A DNA stretch of 64,000 nucleotides from Patagioenas fasciata (Eukaryota > Chordata > Aves > Columbiformes > Columbidae), in contig NW_027288510.1 in NCBI RefSeq assembly GCF_037038585.1, forward strand, positions 2,237,001 to 2,301,000. Reading direction: 5' to 3'. A program made the position numbers and the translations under genes. This document shows, one piece after another, positions 45,540 through 55,895 of this stretch (positions within the stretch are counted from its first letter, which is position 1; the number at the start of each line of letters is the position of its first letter). The notes below the pieces were generated by a model, which was given only the letters and a program-made list of their open reading frames with translations, had not been told where the DNA came from and did no database searches.

Positions 45540-45960
45540 AGAGCGCAGCGCAGGAGAAACGGGGACGGGTGATGATTGGCGGAGAGAATGGAAATTGACG
45601 TGCTTAGCTGGCCAATCAGATTGCGGAGAGGGAAGAGAAGGGGCGGGCCGCGGGGGAAGGGTTGTCTCGAGGGCTTCCCAATGCGCATGCGCAGAAATGG
45701 GCGCTGCGAGGTGCACGGGGCGCTCTTGGCGGCCACGTGCGCGCACCGTTGGAGCCCGGAGCGGACTCGCTGCGCCGCTGTTTCTGCGAGGCCCCGGGGA
45801 GTGCCCGGCCCGGCCCCGCCCGGCACGCTCCGCTCCGTCTCAGAGCCGCCTGGAGAGCCGGGTCGGGCAGCCCCTTCTCGGCTCCACCTCTTCCCGAGCT
45901 AAGCCGCGCCCCCTTGGGGCCGTGCCATGTTGACCGCACCCTCTCCCTACCCCAAGAGGC
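45540..45960. promoter_or_regulatory. CpG-island-like promoter in the central loop
   Basis: GC content and CpG frequency rise abruptly at about 45535 after the AT-rich stretch. Motifs seen: inverted CCAAT (ATTGG) at 45575-45579, CRE half-site TGACG at 45596-45600, CCAAT at 45612-45616, GC box GGGGCGGGCC at 45640-45649, NRF1-like palindrome TGCGCATGCGCA at 45682-45693, and E-box CACGTG at 45734-45739. This set and close spacing are typical of vertebrate housekeeping promoters without a TATA box. Direction is unclear because several sites are symmetric. No first exon or protein can be assigned, and the open frames across it (for example 45576-45902 plus, 45616-45969 minus) overlap in many phases. 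Confidence 0.6.
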
Positions 45961-46174
45961 TCCTCCCATGGGGGCGTGCCCCAGAGAATGCCCGCCCCCA
46001 GACCACCTCCCATGGGGCGTGACACAGAGGCTCCGCCCCCCCGAGGGGCTCCCCGTGGGCGTGCCCTCTCAGTACCCGCCCCTCGGCACTGACCCCACCC
46101 CATGTAGGCGGGGCCACACCCAGCTGCCCCCTCCCATCTGTGACCCATAACCAACCCCATAGCAGCCCTATGGC
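45961..46174. other. GC-rich sequence between the CpG island and the right palindrome arm
   Basis: It contains loosely repeated CTCCCATGGGG, CGTG and GCTCCGCCCC elements, with more GC boxes at about 46032-46040 and 46110-46117. It may be a continuation of the island. The right arm of the palindrome begins at 46175. Confidence 0.5.
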
Positions 46175-46928
46175 TGCCCCACAGGTCCCGCTGTAGCAGC
46201 CCAGCACCTGCCCCATAGTCGCCCCATAAGTGCTCCAGACATGCCTCTTAAGAGCCCCTACAGCAGCCCCATGAGTGCCCCACAGGTAATTCCACAGCCG
46301 CCCCATCCCGCCCCACAGCGGCCGCTGCGGGACCCCCGGAGACCCCCGGCCCCACAGCCGCCCCGCAGCCCCACAGCGCGCGGTATCGGGCCACGGTGCC
46401 GGCGAAGCCACGTCCTGGCCGCGGCCGGAGGAGCCGCCGCTTGTCCGCCCCCCACGTCCCCCCGATCGCTGCTGCTGTCGCTGCCTGAGGAGCCGCAGGA
46501 GCCGCCGCTTGTCCGCCCCCCACGTCCCCCCGATCGCTGCTGCTGTCGCTGCCTGAGGAGCCGCAGCAGCCGCCGCTTGTCCGCCCCCCCACGTCCCCCC
46601 GATCGCTGCTGCTGTCGCTGCCTGAGGAGCCGCAGCAGCCGCCGCTTGTCCGCCCAGCCCCGACTGCCCCCCCCCAATCGCCGCCGCTGCCGCCCCCGCC
46701 ACCCCCCTTCTCCCGCCATCCCGGTGTCACAACGGGGACTTTGAGCGCGGCTGTGGAGGCAGCAGCTGTTCTGATAGCGAAGCCAAACCGGACCGGGAAA
46801 CAGGACCGGGAACCAGGAACCGTGGGAGGGAAGTTTTCCCTTGGAGCAAACAAACCCCAGGTGTTCTTCAATGTTTATTGAGAAAGCAGAGTCAGGATGT
46901 ACCAGTAGTCCGATCAGTGACCTTCTAA
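46175..46928 (-). repeat. Element C, inverted copy with four 68-bp unit starts
   Basis: Reverse-orientation copy of 42761-43920. The conserved start of the unit (GTCCG on plus) appears at 46443, 46511, 46579 and 46648, so there are four unit starts against ten in the left arm. The arm is 754 bp against 1160 bp, and the 406-bp difference is almost exactly six 68-bp units. The single-copy parts match closely, with a few substitutions near 46383-46402 (TATCGGGCCACGG against CCGTGGCCCG-type sequence). Open frames on the minus strand here are repeat-driven, as in the left copy. Confidence 0.92.
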
Positions 46929-49900
46929 GACAAAGTGGGGTCCTGGGATGTCACAATGGGCCCCAGTGACAAAGAGGGTCCCCATGGTGCCACAATGGGC
47001 CCTGGGGACAAAGGGAGTCACCAGGATGTCACAATGGGCCCTGGGGACAAGGGGGGTCCCACGCTGTAACAATGGGCCCTGGGGACAAAGTGGGGCCCTG
47101 GGATGTCACAATGGGCCCTGGGGACAAATGGGGTCCTGGGACGTCACAATGGGTCCTGGGGATAAAGGGGGTCCCCAGGATGTCACAATGGGCACTTGAG
47201 ACAAAGGTGGGGTCCCCATTGTGTCACAATGCGTCCCCAGTGACAAGAGGGTTCCCCATGGTGTCACAATGGGCCCTGGGGACAATTGGGGGTCCTGGGA
47301 TGTCACAATGGGCCCTGAGGACAACAGGGGGTCCCCACGGTGTCAAAATGGGCCCTGGTGACATACGGGGCAGCCCAGGATGTCACAATGGGCCCTGGGG
47401 ACAAAGAGGGGTCCCCAGGATGTTCACAATGGGCCCTGGAGACAAAGTGGGGTCCTGGGAGGTCACAATGTGCCCTGGGCACAAAGGGGGCTCCCCAGGA
47501 TGTCACAATGGGCTCTGGGGACACAGGGGGTCCCCAGGGTGTCACAATGCACCCTGGGGACAATGGGGGGTCCTGGGACGTCACAATGGGCCCTGGGGAC
47601 AAAGTGAGGTCCTGGGAAGTCACAATGGGCCCCAGTGACAAAGGGGGTCCCAATGGTGCCACAATGGGTCCTGGGGAAAAAGGGCGTCCCCAGGATGTCA
47701 CAATGGGCCCTGGGGACAAGGGGGGGTCCTGGGACATCACAGTGGGCCCTGGGGAACAAGGGGGTCCCCAGGATGTCACAATGGGCTCTGGGGACAAGGG
47801 GGGATCCCCATAGTGTTACAATGGGTCCCAGTGACAACGGTGGTCCCCACGGTGCCACGGTGGGCCCTGGAGACAAGGGGGGTCCCCACGGTGTCACAAT
47901 GGGCCTTGGGTACAAAGTGGGGTCCTGGGATGTCACATTGGACCACAGTGACAAAAGGGGTCCCCATGGTGTCACAATGGGCCCTGGGGACAAAGGAGGT
48001 CCCCACGGTGCCACAACGGGCCAGAGGGACAAGGCGGTCCCCATGATGTCACAATGGGCCCTGGGGACAATGGGGGTCCCCATGGTGTATACAATGGGTC
48101 CCCAGTGACAAGGGGGGTCCCCAGGATGTCACAATGGGCCCTGGGGACAAAGGGGGTCCTGGGACTTCACAATGGGCCCTGCGGACAAGGGCGGGTCCCC
48201 AGGATGTCACAATGGGCCCTGGGGACAATTGGGAGGTCCTGGGATGTGACAATGGGCCCTGGAGTCAAAGGGGTGTCCCCATGGTGTCACAATGGGCCCT
48301 GGGGACATAGGGGGGTCCTGGGATGTCACAATGGGCACTGGGAATAAAGAGGGGGTCCCCAGGGTGCAACTATGGGCCCTGGGGACAAGAGGGTCCCCAG
48401 GATGTCACAATGGGCCCTGGGGACAAGAGGGTCCCCAGGATGTCACAATTGGCCCTGAGGACAAGGGCAGGTCCCCATGGTGTCACAATGGGTCCGCAGT
48501 GACGAGGAGGGTCCCCATGGTGTCACAATTGGCCCTGGGGACAACGGGGGTCCCGATGGTGTCACAATGGGCCCTTGGGAAAAAGGCTGTCCCCTGAATG
48601 TCACAATGGGCCCTGGGGACAATGGGGGTCCCAAGGATGTCACAATGGGCTCTGGGGACAATGGGGGGTCCGGGGATGTCACAATGGGCCCTGGGGACAA
48701 AGAGGGGTCCTGGGACGTCACAATGGGCCCTGGTGACAAAGGGGGGTCCTGGGATGTCACAATGGGCCCTGGGGACAAAGGGGGCTCACCAGGATGTCAC
48801 AATGGGCTCTGGGGACAAAGGGGTCCCCAGGATGTCACAATGGGCACTGGGGAGAAAGGGGTGGTCCCCATGGTGTCACAATGGGTCCCCAGTGACAAGG
48901 GGAGTCCCCAGGATGTCACAATGGGCCCCGGGGATAAAAGGGGTACCCAGGATGCCACAATGGGCCCTGGGGACAACTGGGCGGTCCCCAGGATGTCACA
49001 ATGGGCCCTGGAAACAATTGGGGTGTCCTGAGATGTCGCAATGGGCCCTGGGGACAAAGGGGGATCCTGGGACATCACAATGGCCCCTGGGGACAAAGGG
49101 AGTCCCCACCCTGTCACAATGGGCCCTGGGGACAAAGAGGGTCCCCACCCTGTCACAATGGGCCCTGGGGACAAAGGGGGGTCCTGGGACGTCACAATGG
49201 GCCCTGGGGACAAAGGAGGTCCCCAGGATTTCACAATGGGCCATGGGGACAAGGGGTGTCCTGGAATGTCACAATGGGCACTGGGGACAAGGGGGTCCCC
49301 AGGATGTCACAATGGGCCCTGGGGATGACGGGGGGTCCTGGGACGTCACAATGGGCCCTGGGGACAATGGGGGGTCTTGGGATGTCACAATGAGCCCTGG
49401 GCACAACTGGGAGGTCCCTAAATGTCACAATGGGCCCTGGGGACAAAGGGGGTCCCCACGGTGTCACAATGGGCCCAGGGGACAGAGGGGAGTCCCCAGG
49501 ATGTCACAACGGGCTCTGGGGACCAGGGGCGTCCCGAGGATGTCACAATGGGCCCTGGGGACAAAGTGGGGTCCTGGGAGGTCACAATGTGCCCTGGGCA
49601 CAAAGGGGGTTTCCAGGATGTCACAATGGGCTCTGGGGACAACAGGGGTCCCAACGGTGTCACAATGGGCCCTTGGGACAAAGGGGGTCCCCCGGAAGTC
49701 ACAATGGGCCCTGGGGACAAAGTGAGGTCCTGGGAAGTCACAATGGGCCCCAGTGACAAAGGGGGTCCCAATGGTGCCACAATGGGTCCTGGGGAAAAAG
49801 GGCGTCCCCAGGATGTCACAATGGGCCCTGGGGACAAGGGGGGGTCCTGGGACATCACAGTGGGCCCTGGGGAACAAGGGGGTCCCCAGGATGTCACAAT

Positions 49901-52900
49901 GGGCTCTGGGGACAAGGGGGGATCCCCATAGTGTTACAATGGGTCCCAGTGACAACGGTGGTCCCCACGGTGCCACGGTGGGCCCTGGAGACAAGGGGGG
50001 TCCCCACGGTGTCACAATGGGCCTTGGGTACAAAGTGGGGTCCTGGGATGTCACATTGGACCACAGTGACAAAAGGGGTCCCCATGGTGTCACAATGGGC
50101 CCTGGGGACAAAGGAGGTCCCCACGGTGCCACAACGGGCCAGAGGGACAAGGCGGTCCCCATGATGTCACAATGGGCCCTGGGGACAATGGGAGGTCCTG
50201 GGATGTCACAATGAGCACTGGGGACAAACGGGGGTCCCTATGGTGTCACAATGAGTCCCCAGTGACAAGTGGGGTCCTGAGATGTCACAATGGGTCCTTG
50301 GGACAATGGGGGGTCCTGGGATGTCACAATGAGCCCTGGGGACAAACGGGGGTCCCCATGGTGTCACAATGGGTCACCAGTGACAAGGGGGGGTCCCCAG
50401 GATGTCACAATGGGCCCTGGGGACAATGGGGGTCCCCATGGTGTATACAATGGGTCCCCAGTGACAAGGGGGGTCCCCAGGATGTCACAATGGGCCCTGG
50501 GGACAAAGGGGGTCCTGGGACTTCACAATGGGCCCTGCGGACAAGGGCGGGTCCCCAGGATGTCACAATGGGCCCTGGGGACAATTGGGAGGTCCTGGGA
50601 TGTGACAATGGGCCCTGGAGTCAAAGGGGTGTCCCCATGGTGTCACAATGGGCCCTGGGGACATAGGGGGGTCCTGGGATGTCACAATGGGCACTGGGAA
50701 TAAAGAGGGGGTCCCCAGGGTGCAACTATGGGCCCTGGGGACAAGAGGGTCCCCAGGATGTCACAATGGGCCCTGGGGACAAGAGGGTCCCCAGGATGTC
50801 ACAATTGGCCCTGAGGACAAGGGCAGGTCCCCATGGTGTCACAATGGGTCCGCAGTGACGAGGAGGGTCCCCATGGTGTCACAATTGGCCCTGGGGACAA
50901 CGGGGGTCCCGATGGTGTCACAATGGGCCCTTGGGAAAAAGGCTGTCCCCTGAATGTCACAATGGGCCCTGGGGACAATGGGGGTCCCAAGGATGTCACA
51001 ATGGGCTCTGGGGACAATGGGGGGTCCGGGGATGTCACAATGGGCCCTGGGGACAAAGAGGGGTCCTGGGACGTCACAATGGGCCCTGGTGACAAAGGGG
51101 GGTCCTGGGATGTCACAATGGGCCCTGGGGACAAAGGGGGCTCACCAGGATGTCACAATGGGCTCTGGGGACAAAGGGGTCCCCAGGATGTCACAATGGG
51201 CACTGGGGAGAAAGGGGTGGTCCCCATGGTGTCACAATGGGTCCCCAGTGACAAGGGGAGTCCCCAGGATGTCACAATGGGCCCCGGGGATAAAAGGGGT
51301 ACCCAGGATGCCACAATGGGCCCTGGGGACAACTGGGCGGTCCCCAGGATGTCACAATGGGCCCTGGAAACAATTGGGGTGTCCTGAGATGTCGCAATGG
51401 GCCCTGGGGACAAAGGGGGATCCTGGGACATCACAATGGCCCCTGGGGACAAAGGGAGTCCCCACCCTGTCACAATGGGCCCTGGGGACAAAGAGGGTCC
51501 CCACCCTGTCACAATGGGCCCTGGGGACAAAGGGAGGTCCTGGGACATCACAATGGGCTCTGGGGACAAAGGAGGTCCCCAGGATTTCACAATGGGCCAT
51601 GGGGACAAGGGGTGTCCTGGAATGTCACAATGGGCACTGGGGACAAGGGGGTCCCCAGGATGTCACAATGGGCCCTGGGGATGACGGGGGGTCCTGGGAC
51701 GTCACAATGGGCCCTGGGGACAATGGGGGGTCTTGGGATGTCACAATGAGCCCTGGGCACAACTGGGAGGTCCCTAAATGTCACAATGGGCCCTGGGGAC
51801 AAAGGGGGTCCCCACGGTGTCACAATGGGCCCTGGGGACAGAGGGGAGTCCCCAGGATGTCACAACGGGCTCTGGGGACCAGGGGCGTCCCGAGGATGTC
51901 ACAATGGGCCCTGGGGACAAAGTGGGGTCCTGGGAGGTCACAATGTGCCCTGGGCACAAAGGGGGTTTCCAGGATGTCACAATGGGCTCTGGGGACAACA
52001 GGGGTCCCGACGGTGTCACAATGGGCCCTTGGGACAAAGGCTGTCCCCTGAATGTCACAATGGGCCCTGGGGACAATGGGGGTCCCCAGGATGTCACAAT
52101 GGACCCTGGGGACAATGGGGGGTCCGGGGACGTCACAATGGGCCCTGGGGACAAAGGGGGTCCCCAGGATGTCACAATGGGCCTTCAGTATAAAGTGGGG
52201 TCCTGGGATGTCACAATGGGCCCTGGGGACAAAGGGGGGTCCTGGGACGTCACAATGGGCCCTGCGGATCAAGGATGGTGCCCTGGATATCACAATGGGC
52301 TCTGGGGACAATTGGGGGTCCTGGAATGTCACAATGGTCCCTAGGGACAAAGGGGGGTTCCTTGGATGTCACAATGGGGCTGGGGACAAAGGGGGTCCTG
52401 GGATGTCACAATGGGCCCTGGGGACAAAGGGGGTCCCCAGGTTGTCACAATGGGCCCTGGGGACAAAGGGGGTCCCCACGGTGTCACAATGGGCCCTGAG
52501 GACAAAGGGGGTCCCCAGGTTGTCACAATGGGCCCTGGGGACAAGGGGGTCCTCAGGATGTCACATTGGGCCGTGGGGACAAAGAGGGGTCCCCAGGATT
52601 TCACAATGGACCCTGGGGACAAAGGGGGGTCCTGGGACGTCACAATGGGCCCTGGGGACAAAGGGTTCCCCAGGATGTCACAATGGGCTCTGGGGACAAA
52701 GGAGGTCCCGAGGATGACACAATGGGCCCTGGGGACAAGGGGGGTCCTGGGACGTCACAATGGGCCCTGGGGACAATGGGACGTCCTGATATGTTACAAT
52801 GAACCCTGGGCACAATTGGGGGGTCCTTAGATACCACAATGGGCGCTGTGGACAAAGGGGGTCCCCACGGTGTCACAATGGGCTCTGGGGACAAAGGGGA

Positions 52901-53797
52901 GTCCCCAGTATGTCACAATGGGCCCTGGAGACAATGAGGGGTCCTGGGATGTCACAATGGGCCCTGGGGACAACGGGGGTCCCGACGGTGTCACAATGGG
53001 CCCTAGGGACAAAGGCTGTCCCCTGAATGTCACAATGGGCCCTGTGGACAATGGGGGTCCCCAGGATGTCACAATGGGCTCTGGGGACAATGGGGGATCC
53101 GGGGACGTCACAATGGGCCCTGGGGACAAAGGGGGTCCCCAGGACGTCACAATGGGCCCCAGTGACAAAGGGGGTCCCAATGGTGCCACAATGGGTCCTG
53201 GGGAAAAAGGGGGTCCCCAGGATGTCACAATGGGCTCTTGGGACAAGGGGGGGTCCCCAGGATGTCACAATGGGCTCTGGGGACAAGGGGGGGTCCCCAT
53301 AGTGTTACAATGGGTCCCCAGTGACAAGGGTGGTCCCCAGGATGTCACTATGGGCCCTGGGGACAAAGGGGGTCCTGGGACTTCACTATGGGCCCTGGGG
53401 ACAAGGGGGTCCCCAGGATGTCACAATGGGCCCTTAGGACAAGGGGAGTCCCCAAGGTGTCACAATGGGCCCTGGGGACAATGGGGAGTCCTGGGACATC
53501 ACAACAGGCCTGGGGACAAGGGGGATCTCCACCCTGTCACAATGGGCCCTGGGGACAAAGGGGGGTCCTGGGATGTCACAATTGGCCCTGGGGACAAAGG
53601 GGGTCCCCATGGTGCCACAATGGGCCCTGGGGACAAAGGGGAGTCCCCAGGATGTCACAATGGGCCCTGAGGACAAGGGGAGGTCCCCATGGTGTCACAA
53701 TGGGTCCTCAGTGAGAAGGGGGTCCCCCATGGTGTCACAATGGGCCCTGGGGACAAGGGGGATCCCCAGGGTGTCACAATGGACCCTGGGGAGAAGG
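46929..53797 (-). repeat. Family B minisatellite, inverted (right arm)
   Basis: The 40-bp family of 36.7-42.8 kb in reverse orientation; the plus-strand core is TGTCACAATGGGCCCTGGGG, then ACAAAGGGGGTCCCCAGGA. By length there are about 170 units. It directly follows inverted element C, and the outer end at about 53790 has the same junction to family A as the left arm has near 36670 (CCCCTAACACAACCCCCTAA on the left, its complement on the right). Open frames here are repeat artefacts. Confidence 0.92.
47572..52036. repeat. Duplicated blocks inside the right family-B array
   Basis: A block at about 48054-49680 recurs at 50410-52036 with a constant shift of 2356 bp. The preceding block at about 47572-48068 recurs at 49690-50186 with a shift of 2118 bp. 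The order is therefore X, Y, X, 238 extra bases, Y. The extra bases carry further B units around 50190-50410. The left arm shows only one X/Y set, at about 38.4-39.9 kb. The copies are nearly identical over long stretches, indicating recent duplication. Confidence 0.75.
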
Positions 53798-54693
53798 GTT
53801 TAGGGGGTTGTGTTAGGGGGTTGGAGGATTAGGTGGTGCAGGATTTGGGGGTGCAAGGATTTTGCGGGGCCTGATTTGTGGCTGCAGAGTCTGGGGTTGC
53901 AGGTTCCAGGGGTGCAGGATTTGGGGGTTCAGGGTTTAGGGCAGTAGGATCTTTGGGTGCAGGAGTTTGGGGTGCCGGGTTTGGGGGCCAGGATTTGGGG
54001 TTGCAGGATTTAGGGGTGCAGTGGTTTGGAGTGCAGTGTTTTGGGGTGCAGGGTTTGGGGAAGGAGGATATGGGGGTGCAGGGTATAGGAGAGCAGGATC
54101 TTGGGGTGCAGGGGTTTGGGGTGGGGGGCTTGGTAGGGCAGGGTTTGGGGGTGGAAATTTTATTGGGTAGGGCTGGGGGTGCAGGATTTGGGGGTGAAGG
54201 GGTTGTGGGGTGCAGGGTTGTGGGGTGCAGGGTTTGGGAGATCGGTACGTGGGGCTGGAGGATTTGGGGGTGCAGGGTTTGGAGCAGCAGAATCTGGGGG
54301 TGCAGAGTTGGGGGGTGCAAGATTGGGGGTAGCAGGGTTTTGGGGAGCAGGGTTTCGGGGTCAGGCTTTAGGGGGACAGGGTTTGGGGGGCAGGGTTGGG
54401 ATGATTTTGGGGTGCAGGGTTTAGGGCAGCAGGATCTTGGGGTGAAGGGGTTTGGGGTGAAGGGTTTGATAGGACAGGATTTGGGGTGCAGGTTTTTAGG
54501 GTGCAACTTGTGGGGGTCAGGATTTGGGGTACAGGGTTTGGGGGTGCAGGGTTTAGTGGTGCAGGGTTTGGGGGTGCAGGTCTTGGGGAGGCAGAATTAG
54601 GGTGCAAGACTTGAGGGTGCAGGGTTTGGGGGTTTGGGACATGGGGCTGGAGGATTTGGGGGTGCAGGATTTGGGGTGCAGTGTGTGGGGGTG
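53798..54693 (+). repeat. Family A, third block, upstream flank of the provirus
   Basis: G-rich family A again, with the G strand on plus. From 53798 to about 54490 it pairs, inverted, with about 36676-35970, which is the outer end of the large palindrome. From about 54497 to 54598 it instead matches 27352-27450 in direct orientation, and from 54600 to 54693 it matches about 27948-28038 in direct orientation. It is thus a mosaic of at least three pieces, and the provirus begins at its end. Confidence 0.8.
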
Positions 54694-55336
54694 TGTCCTG
54701 GTTTTGTTAAAAACAAGTTTCTCTTTTAGTGAATTTGCCTGTCAGCCAAAGCCTTCATGTCAGCTGCATTTTCCTGGAGAACCCAACACATGTTTTGGTT
54801 AAACCCAGCAAGGGAATGCAAACTTATTGATAAGCATGGATGGACATCTCGCGAGAGGGGCAACGAGAAAACTGATGTCCGAGAGACTGACCAACGGTGA
54901 ATAACATTCCGTTCACGTGAATACTTCATATAAAAGTGGGAGATCACGAGGATCTCGGCCCTTTTCTCCTCATGGCCGACATCAGGAGAGGACCTTGCTG
55001 GTCGTCCCTGCGAACGGAGGCCAGTGAGAGACTGAATCCAGCTCCGGTTGGCTGCAGAGTCTGATCCAGGACTTTGGGTGCTGGCTCTGCAGTTGCTGAG
55101 ACTTACAAGATGGGTTTTGTATATTTGTATCATTTTCTCTGTTCTTATCAGTAGCATCAGTAAAACATCTTTAACTTTTCCAACTCTCTCCCCTCTGTCC
55201 TTCTTTCCCTCCCGATCGCCTGTGCTGAGTGGGAAGGGGGGAGAGGGAGGGGCAAAAGGGGGAAGTGGGGGGGAGAGGAGGTTGACAACACATCTGCCAG
55301 GGTTTGATTGTCACCCCGCAATCCTAACCCTCGACA
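54694..55336 (+). repeat. 5' LTR
   Basis: It begins TGTCCTGGTTTTG and ends CCCTCGACA, so it has TG...CA ends. A TATAAAA box is at 54929-54935. AGTAAA at 55159-55164 is a possible poly(A) signal. It is 643 bp, against 629 bp for the 3' LTR. Differences include a run of about 13 extra bases near 54877-54893 and clustered substitutions near 54740-54770, 54780-54800 and 54830. That degree of divergence implies an old insertion or non-sister LTRs. Confidence 0.93.
54929..54935 (+). promoter_or_regulatory. LTR TATA box (5' copy)
   Basis: TATAAAA, preceded by CATTCCGTTCACGTGAATAC, which contains a CACGTG E-box. The same arrangement is kept in the 3' LTR at 60991-60997. It would drive proviral transcription from the LTR. 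Confidence 0.7.
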
Positions 55337-55342
55337 GATAAT

Positions 55343-55360
55343 TGGCGCCCAATGTGGGGC
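55343..55360 (+). other. Primer binding site, tRNA-Lys1,2 type
   Basis: TGGCGCCCAATGTGGGGC lies six bases after the LTR end. It differs at one base from the sequence complementary to the 3' end of tRNA-Lys1,2 (TGGCGCCCAACGTGGGGC). It would prime minus-strand DNA synthesis. Foamy viruses, visna-type lentiviruses and several class II ERVs use this primer. Confidence 0.85.
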
Positions 55361-55495
55361 CAGAGAACGGGGTAAATTTGGAGATTTTTGGCTTTTCTAC
55401 TGCTCTGACGTACCTTCCAATTTTCTTGGCACGGTGCTAGCTCATAGAGTTGTGATACTCGCGCGTCTGTTTGATTCGGATATTATTTAGTCGTG

Positions 55496-55895
55496 ATGAT
55501 GATCCTGTGTGGTTTGGCACTGGTTTATTTCATTATACTGCAGCCGCTAATGTATTTTTACTCGTTTTTGCTTTACCTTGAAAAACCTCCAGGAGAGATT
55601 AAAGAGCAGAATGGCTCTATATTTGCTAATTGGTCAAGCGAATCTTTAGAAAGGCTGACTAACAATACTTTTGTGATTTCGCTGGGACAGTTTGCAAATG
55701 TTTTAGAGAACTTTGAATACCCTTGGAGCTTTGATAGAACTGTGATGGTGTTATCTGGTTTGCTGAATGTGTGTCAGTTTGTGTTACTGTTAAGAGAAAT
55801 GAGGTTCAATAGGAGGTTTGCGTCTCTTTTTAGTCCTGAGATTTGCGGTGCGCCTTCGGAAGCTTTAGCAAAAAGCACTCCTGGCCGCTCGAGAA
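55496..55895 (+). pseudogene. Upstream ORF / N-terminal part of the gag region, with two hydrophobic segments
   Basis: The frame from ATG 55496 (a GTG lies just before it) runs about 130 codons in one register and remains open, in what seems the wrong register, to 56266. Counting from the GTG, residues 1-30 are strongly hydrophobic (ILCGLALVYFIILQPLMYFY), and residues 83-100 form a second hydrophobic segment (TVMVLSGLLNVCQFVLLL). Between them lie three N-glycosylation sequons, at residues 40 (NGS), 46 (NWS) and 57 (NNT). After residue ~110 the sequence turns basic and runs, by a frameshift near 55900, into the gag-like register. I do not recognise the N-terminal module as a standard matrix domain. 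It could be a membrane-anchored leader, part of Gag in this family, or a separate small protein. Confidence 0.55.

Noticed and set aside
45576..46150. Protein-coding first exon in the CpG island at 45.5-46.1 kb
   Set aside because: Five or more overlapping frames on both strands, none with a clear start context or domain. I keep only the promoter-like call.
35970..54490. Palindrome as a pure sequencing or assembly fold-back
   Set aside because: Arms differ by six 68-bp units, by a 2.36-kb duplication and by substitutions, and the loop is 2.25 kb of non-palindromic sequence. Read-level checking would still be needed to exclude it fully.
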